Made by a program: the position numbers and the translations under genes. A model generated the notes under the pieces. That model had not been told where the DNA came from. It was given only the letters and a program-made list of their open reading frames with translations, and did not search any database. 29,047 nucleotides of DNA from Parabacteroides sp. (GTDB taxonomy: Bacteria; Bacteroidota; Bacteroidia; Bacteroidales; Tannerellaceae). Shown piece by piece: positions 16,016-24,783 of the stretch. The number at the start of each line of letters is the position of its first letter. Positions within the stretch are counted from its first letter, which is position 1. The stretch is taken from positions 1 to 29,047 of the forward strand of contig JAHHQS010000033.1 in assembly GCA_020026285.1 (NCBI GenBank), written 5' to 3'.

Positions 16016-17056
16016 TTATTCCTTAGGTAATATGGCAACCTTGATCACACCATCTTCCCTATTCTCAAAAATTCGATAAGCTTCTTCTATTTTATTTAAG
16101 GGAAAACGATGGGTTATCAGCGGAGTTGTATCTATTTTTCCAGCTTCTATCAATCCAAGAACTTCCTCACAGTCACAACCATCAACACCACCAGTCTTGA
16201 ATGTCAGATTCTTTCCATACATATCCGGTAAAGGCAAAACTTGTGGTTTGTCATAAAGTGCAACGACTGTTACAATTGCATTCGGACGAGCACAATTCCA
16301 CGCCTGATAAAAAGTTTCATCCGTTCCAGCCACTTCTATCACAACATCAGCTCCACCGTGATCACTATTCTTCAGAACGAAATCCTTGCAAGTATCCGGT
16401 TCAGTAATCAACACATCCGGATAATGCTCACGTATAAACCTAATTCTTTCTTGAGATTTCTCACAGACTATAATACACTTCGGCTTCTTCAACATTACAC
16501 AAAGTAAAGTACAAATACCTGTCGGACCAGCTCCTATAATCAGAACGGTATCGTCCTCCTTTATCTCAGAAATTCTTGCAGCCCAGAATCCTGTAGCCAG
16601 AATATCACCAACAAACAAAGCCTGTTCATCGGTTACTTTTTCAGGTATACGATTTAATCCCTGATCGGCATAAGGGACTCTTACATATTCCGTCTGACCA
16701 CCGTCAATTCTACAACCTAAAGCCCAACCACCATTCGGATCAGTACAGTTATTTACATAACCATGTTTACAATAAAAACAATGACCACAGAAAGTTTCCA
16801 CATTAACAGTCACACGATCTCCTGGTTTTACAGAAGAGACATCAGAACCAACTTTTTCAACTACACCAACCATCTCATGTCCGATAGTAATTCCAGGAAC
16901 AGCACGAGGAACACTTCCATGTTTTATATGTAAATCACTTGTACAAATACTTCCCAATGTAACACGCACTATTGCATCACGTGAATCCTTTAACTCTGGA
17001 ACAGGTTTATCCAATAATTCAAATTTACCTTTCTCTATATATGTATAAGCAAGCAT
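16016..17056 (-). CDS. Zinc-dependent medium-chain alcohol dehydrogenase
   Basis: A 346-residue zinc alcohol dehydrogenase that interconverts alcohols and ketones or aldehydes with NAD(P). Catalytic zinc ligands C38 (ICTSD) and H60-E61 (GHE); structural zinc C90, C93, C96, C104; Rossmann motif LIIGAGPTG. The open frame allows a start nine codons upstream (17083), but the ATG at 17056 has an excellent Shine-Dalgarno sequence and gives the normal N-terminus of secondary alcohol, sorbitol or butanediol-type dehydrogenases. The strong ribosome site is unusual in this window and, with the sequence's resemblance to clostridial enzymes as I recall them, hints at transfer from Firmicutes. Single gene, flanked by a terminator. 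Substrate cannot be fixed. Confidence 0.93.
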   Translation of the reverse strand: MLAYTYIEKGKFELLDKPVPELKDSRDAIVRVTLGSICTSDLHIKHGSVPRAVPGITIGHEMVGVVEKVGSDVSSVKPGDRVTVNVETFCGHCFYCKHGYVNNCTDPNGGWALGCRIDGGQTEYVRVPYADQGLNRIPEKVTDEQALFVGDILATGFWAARISEIKEDDTVLIIGAGPTGICTLLCVMLKKPKCIIVCEKSQERIRFIREHYPDVLITEPDTCKDFVLKNSDHGGADVVIEVAGTDETFYQAWNCARPNAIVTVVALYDKPQVLPLPDMYGKNLTFKTGGVDGCDCEEVLGLIEAGKIDTTPLITHRFPLNKIEEAYRIFENREDGVIKVAILPKE

Positions 17057-17060
17057 TTTC

Positions 17061-17069
17061 TCACCTCCT
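17061..17069 (-). promoter_or_regulatory. Strong Shine-Dalgarno sequence of the alcohol dehydrogenase
   Basis: On the minus strand AGGAGGTGA, near-perfect complement to the 16S rRNA tail, with the GGAGG core 7 bases before the ATG at 17056. Bacteroidota genes rarely carry one and I see none like it before the other genes here. It decides the start of this gene. Confidence 0.85.
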
Positions 17070-17290
17070 ACTTTATTTTTCACTTACAGAATGAACAAAT
17101 ATACGGAATTCATAAAAAATATATCCAACAAGTAAAAACAAACTATAATTTTTTGAAAATAATAATTCGAAATGTTTAAATTTACGACGTTTTTTTCAGT
17201 TAAAAGAGATTCAGCTATTACCTGATTTTTTATGGAAAGAAGAAATAAAGACACTGTTTTAGATAACCAATTATATAACACATATTAGAA

Positions 17291-18685
17291 ATGAACAAAA
17301 TTCCAAAAATCATCTTAACGGTTGTTGTTTTGATTGTCGTTGGTGCAATCAGCTACAACGTTGTAAACACAACTCCTCCGGAATCGATGTCTTCAAATGA
17401 TCGTATGCTGGAAATCATGGGAGATGGAGGTTGTGCTGAATGTCACACAGCAAATCCTAAATTACCATTCTATGCTAACTTTCCTGTTGCCAAGAAACTT
17501 ATCAAAGAAGATATTGATAAAGGATATGCTGCATTTGATTTTGCTCCAGTACAGGCAGCCATTCAAAATGGTATTGCAGTATCAGAAGTAGATCTTGCTA
17601 AAATAGAAAAGACTATCATTGATAGATCTATGCCTTTAGCCAAATATTACCTGGTTCATTGGGGATCATCTATCACAAACGACAAAGCTGGTATTTCTTT
17701 GGCTTGGATCAAAGAACATCGTAGCAAGTTCTATCCAAATACTTTGGCTGCAGCTGAATTTGCAAACGAAAGTATTCGTCCTGTTCCCGATGCAGTTGAA
17801 TATGATCAGGCAAAGGCCGACTTGGGTAAAATTCTTTATCACGACACAAGACTTTCTGATGACGGAACCATTTCTTGTGCTACTTGTCACGGTATAAATA
17901 CCGGAGGCGTTGATAATTTAATGTATTCTAAAGGAATCAAGGGACAGTTTGGCGGTGTAAATGCACCTACAACCTTTAATGCAGTCTTCAACTTTGTCCA
18001 ATTTTGGGATGGTAGAGCTAAAACTTTAGCTGATCAGGCTGCTGGTCCTCCTTTAAATCCTGTAGAAATGGGATGTAAATCTTTCGATGAAATTGTAAAC
18101 AGATTGCAAGAAGATAAAGATTTTACAACTTCATTCAATAAAGTTTACGCTGAAGGTATGAGTCAGAAGACAATTACTGATGCAATTGAGCATTACGAAA
18201 GAACTTTAGTAACACCTAATTCTCCTTTCGACCGTTATTTAAAGGGCGACAAAAAAGCAATGACTGACGTCCAGATTAAAGGCTATGAACTTTTCAAAGA
18301 TTATAAATGTGCTACTTGTCATGCCGGTATAAACATGGGAGGTTTAAGCTACGAGTTAATGGGGCAAAGAGCAAACTACTTTAAAGATCGTGAGCTTACC
18401 AAGAAATCCGGATTAACCGATGGAGATAATGGACGTTGGTCTCAGACAAAAGTAGAAAGAGATCGCTATCGTTTCCGTACTCCTGGACTTCGTAATATAG
18501 CTTTAACTTATCCGTATTATCACGACGGAAGTATTGAAACTCTTGAAGAAGCAGTCTATTCAATGGCTCTTTATCAAGTTGGTGAAAAATTAGAACAGAA
18601 TGAAGTGAACACTATCACTGAATATCTGAAAGCTTTAACTGGTGAATACAACGGTAAAGTTTTAACTAACGACAATAAGAAGTAA
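17291..18685 (+). CDS. Tri-haem cytochrome c peroxidase
   Basis: A 464-residue membrane-anchored peroxidase that reduces hydrogen peroxide to water in the periplasm with electrons from the respiratory chain. One N-terminal helix (about 6-23), then a haem-binding domain with CAECH at 48-52 (Haem_bd-like, with YANFPVAKKLI), then the classic di-haem cytochrome c peroxidase/MauG part with CATCH at 196-200 and CATCH at 340-344. The extra N-terminal haem makes it similar in plan to the tri-haem YhjA of E. coli, where the third haem passes electrons from the quinol pool. Bacterial two-haem enzymes are about 330-350 residues, so the 464 length fits an added domain. Monocistronic with its own terminator. 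No obvious promoter was found. Confidence 0.95.
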   Translation: MNKIPKIILTVVVLIVVGAISYNVVNTTPPESMSSNDRMLEIMGDGGCAECHTANPKLPFYANFPVAKKLIKEDIDKGYAAFDFAPVQAAIQNGIAVSEVDLAKIEKTIIDRSMPLAKYYLVHWGSSITNDKAGISLAWIKEHRSKFYPNTLAAAEFANESIRPVPDAVEYDQAKADLGKILYHDTRLSDDGTISCATCHGINTGGVDNLMYSKGIKGQFGGVNAPTTFNAVFNFVQFWDGRAKTLADQAAGPPLNPVEMGCKSFDEIVNRLQEDKDFTTSFNKVYAEGMSQKTITDAIEHYERTLVTPNSPFDRYLKGDKKAMTDVQIKGYELFKDYKCATCHAGINMGGLSYELMGQRANYFKDRELTKKSGLTDGDNGRWSQTKVERDRYRFRTPGLRNIALTYPYYHDGSIETLEEAVYSMALYQVGEKLEQNEVNTITEYLKALTGEYNGKVLTNDNKK

Positions 18686-18706
18686 CTGAATAGTCTAATT
18701 CATTTA

Positions 18707-18742
18707 AAAGAGGATATATCTTCATATTGATATATCCTCTTT
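18707..18742 (+). terminator. Rho-independent terminator after the cytochrome c peroxidase gene
   Basis: Perfect 14-base inverted repeat, 18707-18720 against 18729-18742, 8-base loop, followed on the plus strand by a T-rich CTTTTTTA. It sits 22 bases after the stop codon. Confidence 0.88.
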
Positions 18743-18809
18743 CTTTTTTATACTCCTATTCGTATAGTCAGACAACCTTTAAAAGAAGTAACGACTTGAC
18801 TTATTTTTC

Positions 18810-18817
18810 TATCTTTG
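18810..18817 (+). promoter_or_regulatory. -7 box of the FKBP gene promoter
   Basis: TATCTTTG, a full match to TAnnTTTG, 43 bases before the FKBP start codon. No TTTG lies at the ideal -33 distance; a TTGAC at 18796-18800 is too close. A promoter here is likely because the upstream gene ends in a strong terminator. Confidence 0.5.
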
Positions 18818-18860
18818 CAAAAAAGAATCATTTATAAAAACAACTAATCATAAATTCTCT

Positions 18861-19259
18861 ATGGGAAAGCAGGAATATATTCAAGCAAATAAAGAATGGC
18901 TGGCAGCCAAGGCTCAGGAAGAAGGAGTAAAAGCTCTTCCTAAAGGTATTTACTACAAAGTTTTGTCTTCAGGGGATCAGAATAGTAAACAGCCTACACC
19001 AAAAAGTATTGTTACAGCTCACTATACAGGCAAGACAATCAACGGAAAGAAATTTGACAGTAGCCGAGGAGGTACTCCTATTGCTTTCAGATTGAATGAA
19101 CTGATTGAAGGATGGATTATTGCTATGCAACAAATGCATATTGGTGATATCTGGGAAGTTTATCTTCCAGCAGAAATGGGATACGGAAAATTCTCACAAC
19201 CTGGAATTCCTGGAGGTTCTACACTAATCTTCGAAATAGAACTGATCGGTATTGCTTAA
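18861..19259 (+). CDS. FKBP-type peptidyl-prolyl isomerase
   Basis: A 132-residue protein with an FKBP domain over about residues 45-131: VTAHYTGKTINGKKFDSS, then an active-site loop with EGWIIAMQQMHIGDIWEVYLPAEMGYG and the closing TLIFEIELIGI strand. It catalyses cis-trans isomerisation of X-Pro bonds and helps folding. No signal peptide or lipobox, so it is cytoplasmic, unlike the larger FkpA/Mip-type periplasmic forms. The N-terminal 40 residues are a helical extension. It stands alone between two terminators. Confidence 0.93.
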   Translation: MGKQEYIQANKEWLAAKAQEEGVKALPKGIYYKVLSSGDQNSKQPTPKSIVTAHYTGKTINGKKFDSSRGGTPIAFRLNELIEGWIIAMQQMHIGDIWEVYLPAEMGYGKFSQPGIPGGSTLIFEIELIGIA

Positions 19260-19279
19260 AAACAATAAGTATATAGTTT

Positions 19280-19333
19280 AAACCAATAACCCGATTTAAG
19301 AAAATAAAATTTCTTAAATCGGGTTATTGGTTT
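19280..19333. terminator. Bidirectional terminator, perfect 24-base stem
   Basis: A perfect 24-base inverted repeat, 19280-19303 against 19310-19333, with a 6-base loop and A/T ends. It lies between the convergent FKBP and thioesterase genes and can stop transcription from both sides. Confidence 0.92.
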
Positions 19334-19388
19334 CATATCCAAAAAGTTTCCCATACTTCATAGTCTTTCTACTTAACGATAAATCCTT

Positions 19389-19838
19389 TTAAGATACTTT
19401 TTGAGAAAGATCCTCCAACGTCCGTCCTTCATATTTACAAATAGCATCTTTATACTCATCTGGAATAACTATCGGACTTAAAGCAATAACATCATACAAT
19501 ACCATCACAGTTCGGCATTCACATTTTACTTCTCCAGTCGATGCCAAAACAGCTCTCTGCAATAAGGTAAAACTTTTATTACCCAAATGCACAATACTTG
19601 TTTCAATCAAGATATCGTCATAAAAAAACACAGGAGAGAAGAAATTGGCATTGATATTTGCAACAACAATTCCCTGTTTCGACCAGTCAACATTACCCAA
19701 AACATCTTTTACATAGGTTGTTTTTGCCAAATCATATAGTGAGAAATAAACAGAATTATTTACATGTCCAAAACGATCAACATCACTAAAACGTATTTGA
19801 GCCGGCATCCGATGTCTACACTTTATTTCCGTTTCCAT
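19389..19838 (-). CDS. Acyl-CoA thioesterase, 4HBT hot-dog family
   Basis: A 149-residue single hot-dog-fold protein of the 4-hydroxybenzoyl-CoA thioesterase/YbgC family. The signature D19-V-D21-x-x-G24-H25-V-N27-N28-S is intact, including the catalytic Asp and the His and Asn typical of the family. It hydrolyses acyl-CoA thioesters; chain-length preference cannot be read from sequence. No signal peptide. A well-formed promoter (19858-19889) lies directly upstream with a leader of about 14 bases. Confidence 0.9.
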   Translation of the reverse strand: METEIKCRHRMPAQIRFSDVDRFGHVNNSVYFSLYDLAKTTYVKDVLGNVDWSKQGIVVANINANFFSPVFFYDDILIETSIVHLGNKSFTLLQRAVLASTGEVKCECRTVMVLYDVIALSPIVIPDEYKDAICKYEGRTLEDLSQKVS

Positions 19839-19857
19839 AATTATTCTATATTTTTGA

Positions 19858-19889
19858 CAAATTTAAATATTTTGATTGGAAGGAACAAG
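19858..19889 (-). promoter_or_regulatory. Promoter of the thioesterase gene
   Basis: Minus strand: CTTG (19886-19889, three of four to TTTG), 20 bases, then TAAATTTG (19858-19865, full match to TAnnTTTG). Transcription would begin about 14 bases before the ATG. Confidence 0.7.
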
Positions 19890-20138
19890 ATGATCAAGTT
19901 TATGGTTAATAGAAAAACTTTATATTTTTCGTTTTTTTTCATTCCAAACATATATTTTTTAGTACAAAAAGCTACCATTTTATTTCCAAACTCCCTTTTT
20001 ATACATGAAAACAACTTGCCACGAAAACATTAAATTATGTAAACGAAAAGATCAAAGCTTTTCTTAAAAGAGAAACATTCTTTTTCCCTAAACATAGCAA
20101 TGAATTTATGATATCTACCTTATGAAACATTTCATATA

Positions 20139-20170
20139 TTTGGATTTGTTAAATCTCCCCTTTATATTTG
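20139..20170 (+). promoter_or_regulatory. Promoter of the exonuclease/esterase unit
   Basis: TTTG (20139-20142), exactly 20 bases, then TATATTTG (20163-20170): a complete match to both boxes of the Bacteroides promoter. It is 27 bases before the exonuclease ATG. Confidence 0.82.
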
Positions 20171-20197
20171 TTTTTATTAATCTTCAGTTTCTGATAA

Positions 20198-20689
20198 ATG
20201 GATAATTTTGCAGCTATCGACTTCGAAACAGCCAATTGTAAACGTAGTTCGGTTTGTAGTGTAGGTATTGTAATCGTTCGTGATGGAGAGATTAAAGACT
20301 CTTTTTACTCTTTAATTCAACCTGAACCTAATTATTATAATTACTGGTGTACACGAGTTCATGGACTTACCAACGAAGATACTGATCAAGCCCCCGTATT
20401 CAGTAAAGTCTGGAAAGAAATAGAACCTCTTATTCAAGATCTTCCTTTAGTCGCACACAACAAATCATTTGATGAAAGCTGTCTGAAATCAGTTTTCAAA
20501 ACATACCAGATGGATTATCCTGATTATCCATTTTATGATACTTTACGTGCTTCTCGAAAGATATTCCCTGATGCGCCCAATCATCAGCTTCATACCATTG
20601 CAGCATTATGCGGTTATCAACTAGAAAACCATCATAATGCCTTAGCTGATGCCGAGGCTTGTGCCTGGATTGCCCGAAAAATTTTATAA
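20198..20689 (+). CDS. DEDDh 3'-5' exonuclease (DnaQ-like)
   Basis: A 163-residue exonuclease of the DnaQ/RNase T superfamily. All five catalytic residues are visible: D8 and E10 in AIDFETA, D92 in HNKSFDESCL, and H146 with D151 in HHNALADAEA, the DEDDh type. It removes nucleotides from 3' ends of DNA or RNA with two metal ions. At this small size it is a free-standing exonuclease domain and not a full polymerase epsilon subunit; similar solitary proteins are common in Bacteroidales and their physiological substrate is uncertain. The secreted esterase gene follows after 19 bases, so the two share a transcript although they have no obvious functional link. Confidence 0.92.
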   Translation: MDNFAAIDFETANCKRSSVCSVGIVIVRDGEIKDSFYSLIQPEPNYYNYWCTRVHGLTNEDTDQAPVFSKVWKEIEPLIQDLPLVAHNKSFDESCLKSVFKTYQMDYPDYPFYDTLRASRKIFPDAPNHQLHTIAALCGYQLENHHNALADAEACAWIARKIL

Positions 20690-20708
20690 TAATTAATCAA
20701 TATAAATC

Positions 20709-21956
20709 ATGAAAAAATCATTTTTATTACTTACACTGTCATTTTTTCTGACGACACCTATTCTGGCTCAATCTAATCCATCTTATGTAAATTATGACGA
20801 ATCAAAAGTTCCAACATATACACTTCCCGATTTGTTACAATGCTTAGATGGGAGTAAAGTTAAATCAGTAAAAGACTGGGAGGAAAAAAGAAGACCGGAA
20901 ATCATGAACATTTTTATGTCAGATGTGTATGGAAAGACACCAACTGAAAAGATTAATGTATCCTATACCCTTCTTGCTACTAACCCCAAGGATTTAAGTG
21001 GACTTGCAACAAGCAAACAAGTTCTTTTCTCCTTTACAAATGGTAAAAAGACTATAGAAGCCGTTTTATTACTTTATATACCAAACAATCAAAAAGATAA
21101 GGTCCCTGTAATTGTAGGTTACAATTTTATGGGGAATCATTCAACAATCGATGATCCGCATATTCTTTATTCCACTTCCGAAATCACGCTCCACAACCCA
21201 AGAGGGAGTCAGAAAGAACGCTGGTGTTATAAAGATATTGTGTCAAGAGGTTATGCCATTGCAACCATGTGTTATAATGATATATACCCCGATACAAAAA
21301 CGTCTAGGGATGAAAGTGTAGCTTCTCTGTTCTCTAATTACAGTTCGAGGACGAAAGCTTATAATGAATGGGGAGCAATTGGAGCCTGGGCTTGGGGATC
21401 AAGCAGAATTGTCGATTATTTGGAAACAGAACCTAAGATTGATCAGGATAGAATTGCTATAATGGGACATTCCAGACAAGGGAAAGCCGCTTTATGGGCA
21501 GGAGCACAAGATAAACGATTCAAGGTTGTTATATCAAATGATTCGGGTTGTGGCGGAGCTGCTTTATCTAAAAGAGTTTTTGGTGAGAATATAGGAATAA
21601 TCACCACTGCTTTTCCACATTGGTTCTGTCCTTCATTTCCAAGATATGCTCAAAATGAAGAAAACATGCCATTCGATCAGCACATGCTTATATCACTTAT
21701 CGCTCCACGTCATGCCTACGTGGCAAGTGCCAAAGAAGATCAATGGGCTGATCCAAAAGGAGAGTTTCTTTCCTTATACCATGCCAAAGATGTTTACCTT
21801 CTTTACAAAATGGATCCGATCACTTCTGATAAACAGCCCGATATTCACCAGCCAATCCATAAAGATGTTGGCTATCACATCCGGGCTGGCAAACATAATG
21901 TTACCGATTATGACTGGAAATGTTATTTGGATTACTGTGATAAGTATATGAAATAA
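20709..21956 (+). CDS. Secreted CE15-like glucuronoyl esterase
   Basis: A 415-residue secreted alpha/beta-hydrolase with a signal peptide (1-20, ending ILAQ). It has the family CE15 signature GHSRQGKAAL with nucleophile S255, the following SNDSGCGGAAL, and catalytic H396 in AGKHNVTDYDW. CE15 enzymes cleave the ester between 4-O-methyl-glucuronic acid on xylan and lignin alcohols; the bacterial members also act on other uronate esters. Length fits the bacterial single-domain form. It probably works in the periplasm or at the surface alongside the convergent rhamnosidases. No lipobox. Confidence 0.9.
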   Translation: MKKSFLLLTLSFFLTTPILAQSNPSYVNYDESKVPTYTLPDLLQCLDGSKVKSVKDWEEKRRPEIMNIFMSDVYGKTPTEKINVSYTLLATNPKDLSGLATSKQVLFSFTNGKKTIEAVLLLYIPNNQKDKVPVIVGYNFMGNHSTIDDPHILYSTSEITLHNPRGSQKERWCYKDIVSRGYAIATMCYNDIYPDTKTSRDESVASLFSNYSSRTKAYNEWGAIGAWAWGSSRIVDYLETEPKIDQDRIAIMGHSRQGKAALWAGAQDKRFKVVISNDSGCGGAALSKRVFGENIGIITTAFPHWFCPSFPRYAQNEENMPFDQHMLISLIAPRHAYVASAKEDQWADPKGEFLSLYHAKDVYLLYKMDPITSDKQPDIHQPIHKDVGYHIRAGKHNVTDYDWKCYLDYCDKYMK

Positions 21957-21973
21957 AGTTTCCTTAAAAAAGA

Positions 21974-22015
21974 TTCAGGCATATATCCTTTATTTTCAAA
22001 GAATATATGCCTGAA
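21974..22015 (-). terminator. Terminator after the rhamnosidase genes
   Basis: Perfect 13-base inverted repeat, 21974-21986 against 22003-22015. In minus orientation the stem is followed by TCTTTTTT, a good intrinsic terminator for the rhamnosidase transcript. The plus-strand tail is poorer, so termination of the esterase transcript is less certain. Confidence 0.75.
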
Positions 22016-22036
22016 ATATATCATAGAACTAAAACC

Positions 22037-24700
22037 TTATAAATTCACATCAAATGAATATGTTCCAGATTGTAATTCTTTAGCTTCCCCTGTTCCATTC
22101 AGATATAAAGTAGCTGTTGATCCTGCTGGAATAGTCACCTTATATTCAACGTGACTACCATTCTTTCTCCATTCTGATTTGATCAGTCCATAAGGAGACT
22201 TATATGAAGCTTTCACATAATCCAGATCTTTTACGAAATGAGGCTTCAATAATACATTTTTAAAACCAGGATTCTTAGGATCTACATTTATTCCAGCCAG
22301 AGCCTTGTACATCCAAGCTCCAAGTTCCCCATACATGATGTGATTCTGAGAATAATCTTTAACAAAACCATTATATTTCCAATTTTCGAATAAAGTGGTT
22401 GCACCCTGACGTAACCAGTTTCCCCAAGAAGGATAATCCTGTTGTGTTAACATCTCATAAGCCTGTTCCACATTACCCGTTTCAGTCAAAGCATTCAAGA
22501 TGGTTTTACATCCCATAATTCCGACATCCAGATGATTACGTTGCTTTAATACACATTTTGATAATTGTTCTCCGACTTTTTGGACACATTCTTCCGGAAC
22601 TACCCCCCAATACAAAGGCATACTTAATTCTGTCTGAAGACCAGTTGCATAGATGCCTGTTTCTTTATTCAAAAACTTGTCATTAATAGCATTTTTAACT
22701 TTCAAAGAAGCCTTTTCATAAAACTCTGCATCTTTGATATTCCCTAAAAGACGAGCAGTCTTAGATACAATTTCTGCATTCTTATACAAATAGATAGAAG
22801 CAGTTAAATCTCTATTGGCAACTGATTTCACCGGAACCCAGTCTCCCAAGCAAGCATCTGTAACAATTCCTGCAGGAAATTTATTCAGCCAATAATCAGT
22901 ATGCTTTTTCATGGCAGAATAATTATCCTTCAAACAAGTCATATCACCATAATATTCGTAAATAGCCCAAGGAATTATTGTCATTGAACAAGTCCAATCT
23001 TCAATATCTCCTCCCCAGCCACCAGAAGGAATGATACATCTCAATCTTCCTTCGTCGTACATATTATCTCTGTGGTCATCCATCCACTTTTCATACAAAG
23101 TAATTCCATCAAAACCATATAATGCCGTTTCAATTGCCAGATGAGCATCTCCTGTCCAGCCATTCTTCTCACGATGCGGACAATCAGTTGGATAACCTAC
23201 CAAATTAGATAAATAAGAATAGTTTGTAGCACTTAACAATTTATTAACCAATGTATCAGAACATTCAAATGTTCCGTTTACTGGTACGTCTGTATGTATA
23301 AAATAAGAAGTCATATTTTCTTCAGTCAAATTCAATGGTTTATCTGAAGAGACCTCTACATACTGGAATCCCTTATAATTGAATCGAGGTGAAAAAGTAT
23401 CTTCCTTTCCGTCAAGCCAAAGTACATCAGTTGCAAATATTTCATCTTTTGGATGTACTCCATATTTTAATGGTTGCTCTACATTTTGATAAAATATGCT
23501 TAAGTTATCAGTATATAAATATTTATAACGTGAATCAAGCTGTTCTCCATGACGAAGTTTAACCTTAGTTCCAGCCAAACCTTTAACTTTAAATTCGGTT
23601 ATACCAGACCAATTCTGACCAAAATCGTATAAGTATAAAGTATCATTGTATTTCTTTAAAGAAACCGGCTTTCTAAATTCTGTTTTCCGGATAGGATGCA
23701 TTACCTGAGAAACAATGTTTGAACAAGGAGCTTCCACTTTTACTGCTTGATTCCAAGATGCATCACTGAAAGATACCGTATTCCAACCAATTTCATTCTG
23801 ATTAAAATCATAATTCTCGGCTAAGTAAATAGCATTAAATGTAATCGGACCAGCTTTTACTTTGAAACTATCATCGGTATAAAAGACATGCTGACTTCCA
23901 TCTTCGTATTTTACCAAAACATTCAAACGGAATGAAGGTCTGCCTCTCCAAGGAGCTTTATCAAAATTCCATTCTGCTACAGGCTGATGGTTATACCAGC
24001 CATTTCCCAAAATAACTCCCAATGCATTTTTACCTTCTTTCAAATATTTCGTTACATCATAAGTAACATACAACAGTCGCTTATCATAATCGGTAAATGC
24101 CGGATCCAAAAAATGATCACCTACTTTCTCGCCATTAATAGATAATTCATACAAACCGGCAGCTACAATATAAGCTCTTGCTGATTTGACTTTTTTCTTT
24201 AATAAGACTTCTTTTCTAAAGTATGGAGTTTCACGAGATTCAATATCTTTTCCATCTGAAATAAAACTTCCTTTCCAGTTTGTTGGAGAAAGAAGACCTG
24301 TTTCAAATGAAGAAACTACTGGTTTTGAAGCTTTGTTATCTTTATCCCATACAACAACACTCCAGTAGTATTTTGTACTTGGTTTAAGAGATTTGCCTTT
24401 ATACAGAGTCAACATCTGGCCACCTTTCTTTTTTTCCTGCCAGAGAACTCTTTTGTTTTTTAACAAAGCCATTGAATCCAAACCTACAGAAACTTGATAA
24501 GTCAACTGTTTTGCACCTGTTCTGTCATCTTGCAAATGCCAGGATAAACGAGGATTCGCTTTATCGATACCCAAAGGACGAACCAAATGTTCGCATTTTA
24601 GATCTGTTGGAATACACAATTCTGTTTTTTCCTGTCCCCATATTAATGGAGAAAAAAGAAGAAGACACAAAAAAGCCGAACAAACTTTAAATTTTCTCAT
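22037..24700 (-). CDS. Alpha-L-rhamnosidase, GH78 (first copy)
   Basis: An 887-residue secreted glycoside hydrolase of family GH78 that removes terminal alpha-L-rhamnose. Signal peptide 1-22 (ending WGQ), no lipobox. Order: N-terminal beta-sandwich with the family start DLKCEHLVRPLGID and LSWHL, carbohydrate-binding-like sandwich around GNGWYNHQPVAEWNF, an (alpha/alpha)6 barrel and a C-terminal sandwich. Catalytic-site motif DCPHREKNGWTGD carries D506, E511 (general acid position) and D518; the general base is E772 in GATTLFENW. All catalytic residues are present, so it should be active. The second copy lies 83 bases upstream with no terminator between, hence probably one transcript. Confidence 0.95.
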   Translation of the reverse strand: MRKFKVCSAFLCLLLFSPLIWGQEKTELCIPTDLKCEHLVRPLGIDKANPRLSWHLQDDRTGAKQLTYQVSVGLDSMALLKNKRVLWQEKKKGGQMLTLYKGKSLKPSTKYYWSVVVWDKDNKASKPVVSSFETGLLSPTNWKGSFISDGKDIESRETPYFRKEVLLKKKVKSARAYIVAAGLYELSINGEKVGDHFLDPAFTDYDKRLLYVTYDVTKYLKEGKNALGVILGNGWYNHQPVAEWNFDKAPWRGRPSFRLNVLVKYEDGSQHVFYTDDSFKVKAGPITFNAIYLAENYDFNQNEIGWNTVSFSDASWNQAVKVEAPCSNIVSQVMHPIRKTEFRKPVSLKKYNDTLYLYDFGQNWSGITEFKVKGLAGTKVKLRHGEQLDSRYKYLYTDNLSIFYQNVEQPLKYGVHPKDEIFATDVLWLDGKEDTFSPRFNYKGFQYVEVSSDKPLNLTEENMTSYFIHTDVPVNGTFECSDTLVNKLLSATNYSYLSNLVGYPTDCPHREKNGWTGDAHLAIETALYGFDGITLYEKWMDDHRDNMYDEGRLRCIIPSGGWGGDIEDWTCSMTIIPWAIYEYYGDMTCLKDNYSAMKKHTDYWLNKFPAGIVTDACLGDWVPVKSVANRDLTASIYLYKNAEIVSKTARLLGNIKDAEFYEKASLKVKNAINDKFLNKETGIYATGLQTELSMPLYWGVVPEECVQKVGEQLSKCVLKQRNHLDVGIMGCKTILNALTETGNVEQAYEMLTQQDYPSWGNWLRQGATTLFENWKYNGFVKDYSQNHIMYGELGAWMYKALAGINVDPKNPGFKNVLLKPHFVKDLDYVKASYKSPYGLIKSEWRKNGSHVEYKVTIPAGSTATLYLNGTGEAKELQSGTYSFDVNL

Positions 24701-24783
24701 AATGATAATTTTATAATTTCTACATTTATAATTTATATTTTAATCTCTTTTAGAATGAATTATCAGGTTTACGTCTTTTCGCC

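Larger units (their letters stand above)
19839..20197. other. Divergent intergenic region with two promoters
   Basis: 359 bases between the thioesterase (minus) and the exonuclease (plus). It holds one promoter for each gene (19858-19889 and 20139-20170). The centre is very AT-rich and contains only short open frames that I reject; I see no RNA structure. Confidence 0.6.

Noticed and set aside
17084..17281. 65-codon open frame on the minus strand upstream of the alcohol dehydrogenase
   Set aside because: Ends directly before the extended frame of the dehydrogenase in AT-rich intergenic sequence; hydrophobic translation without family features and no ribosome site or promoter.
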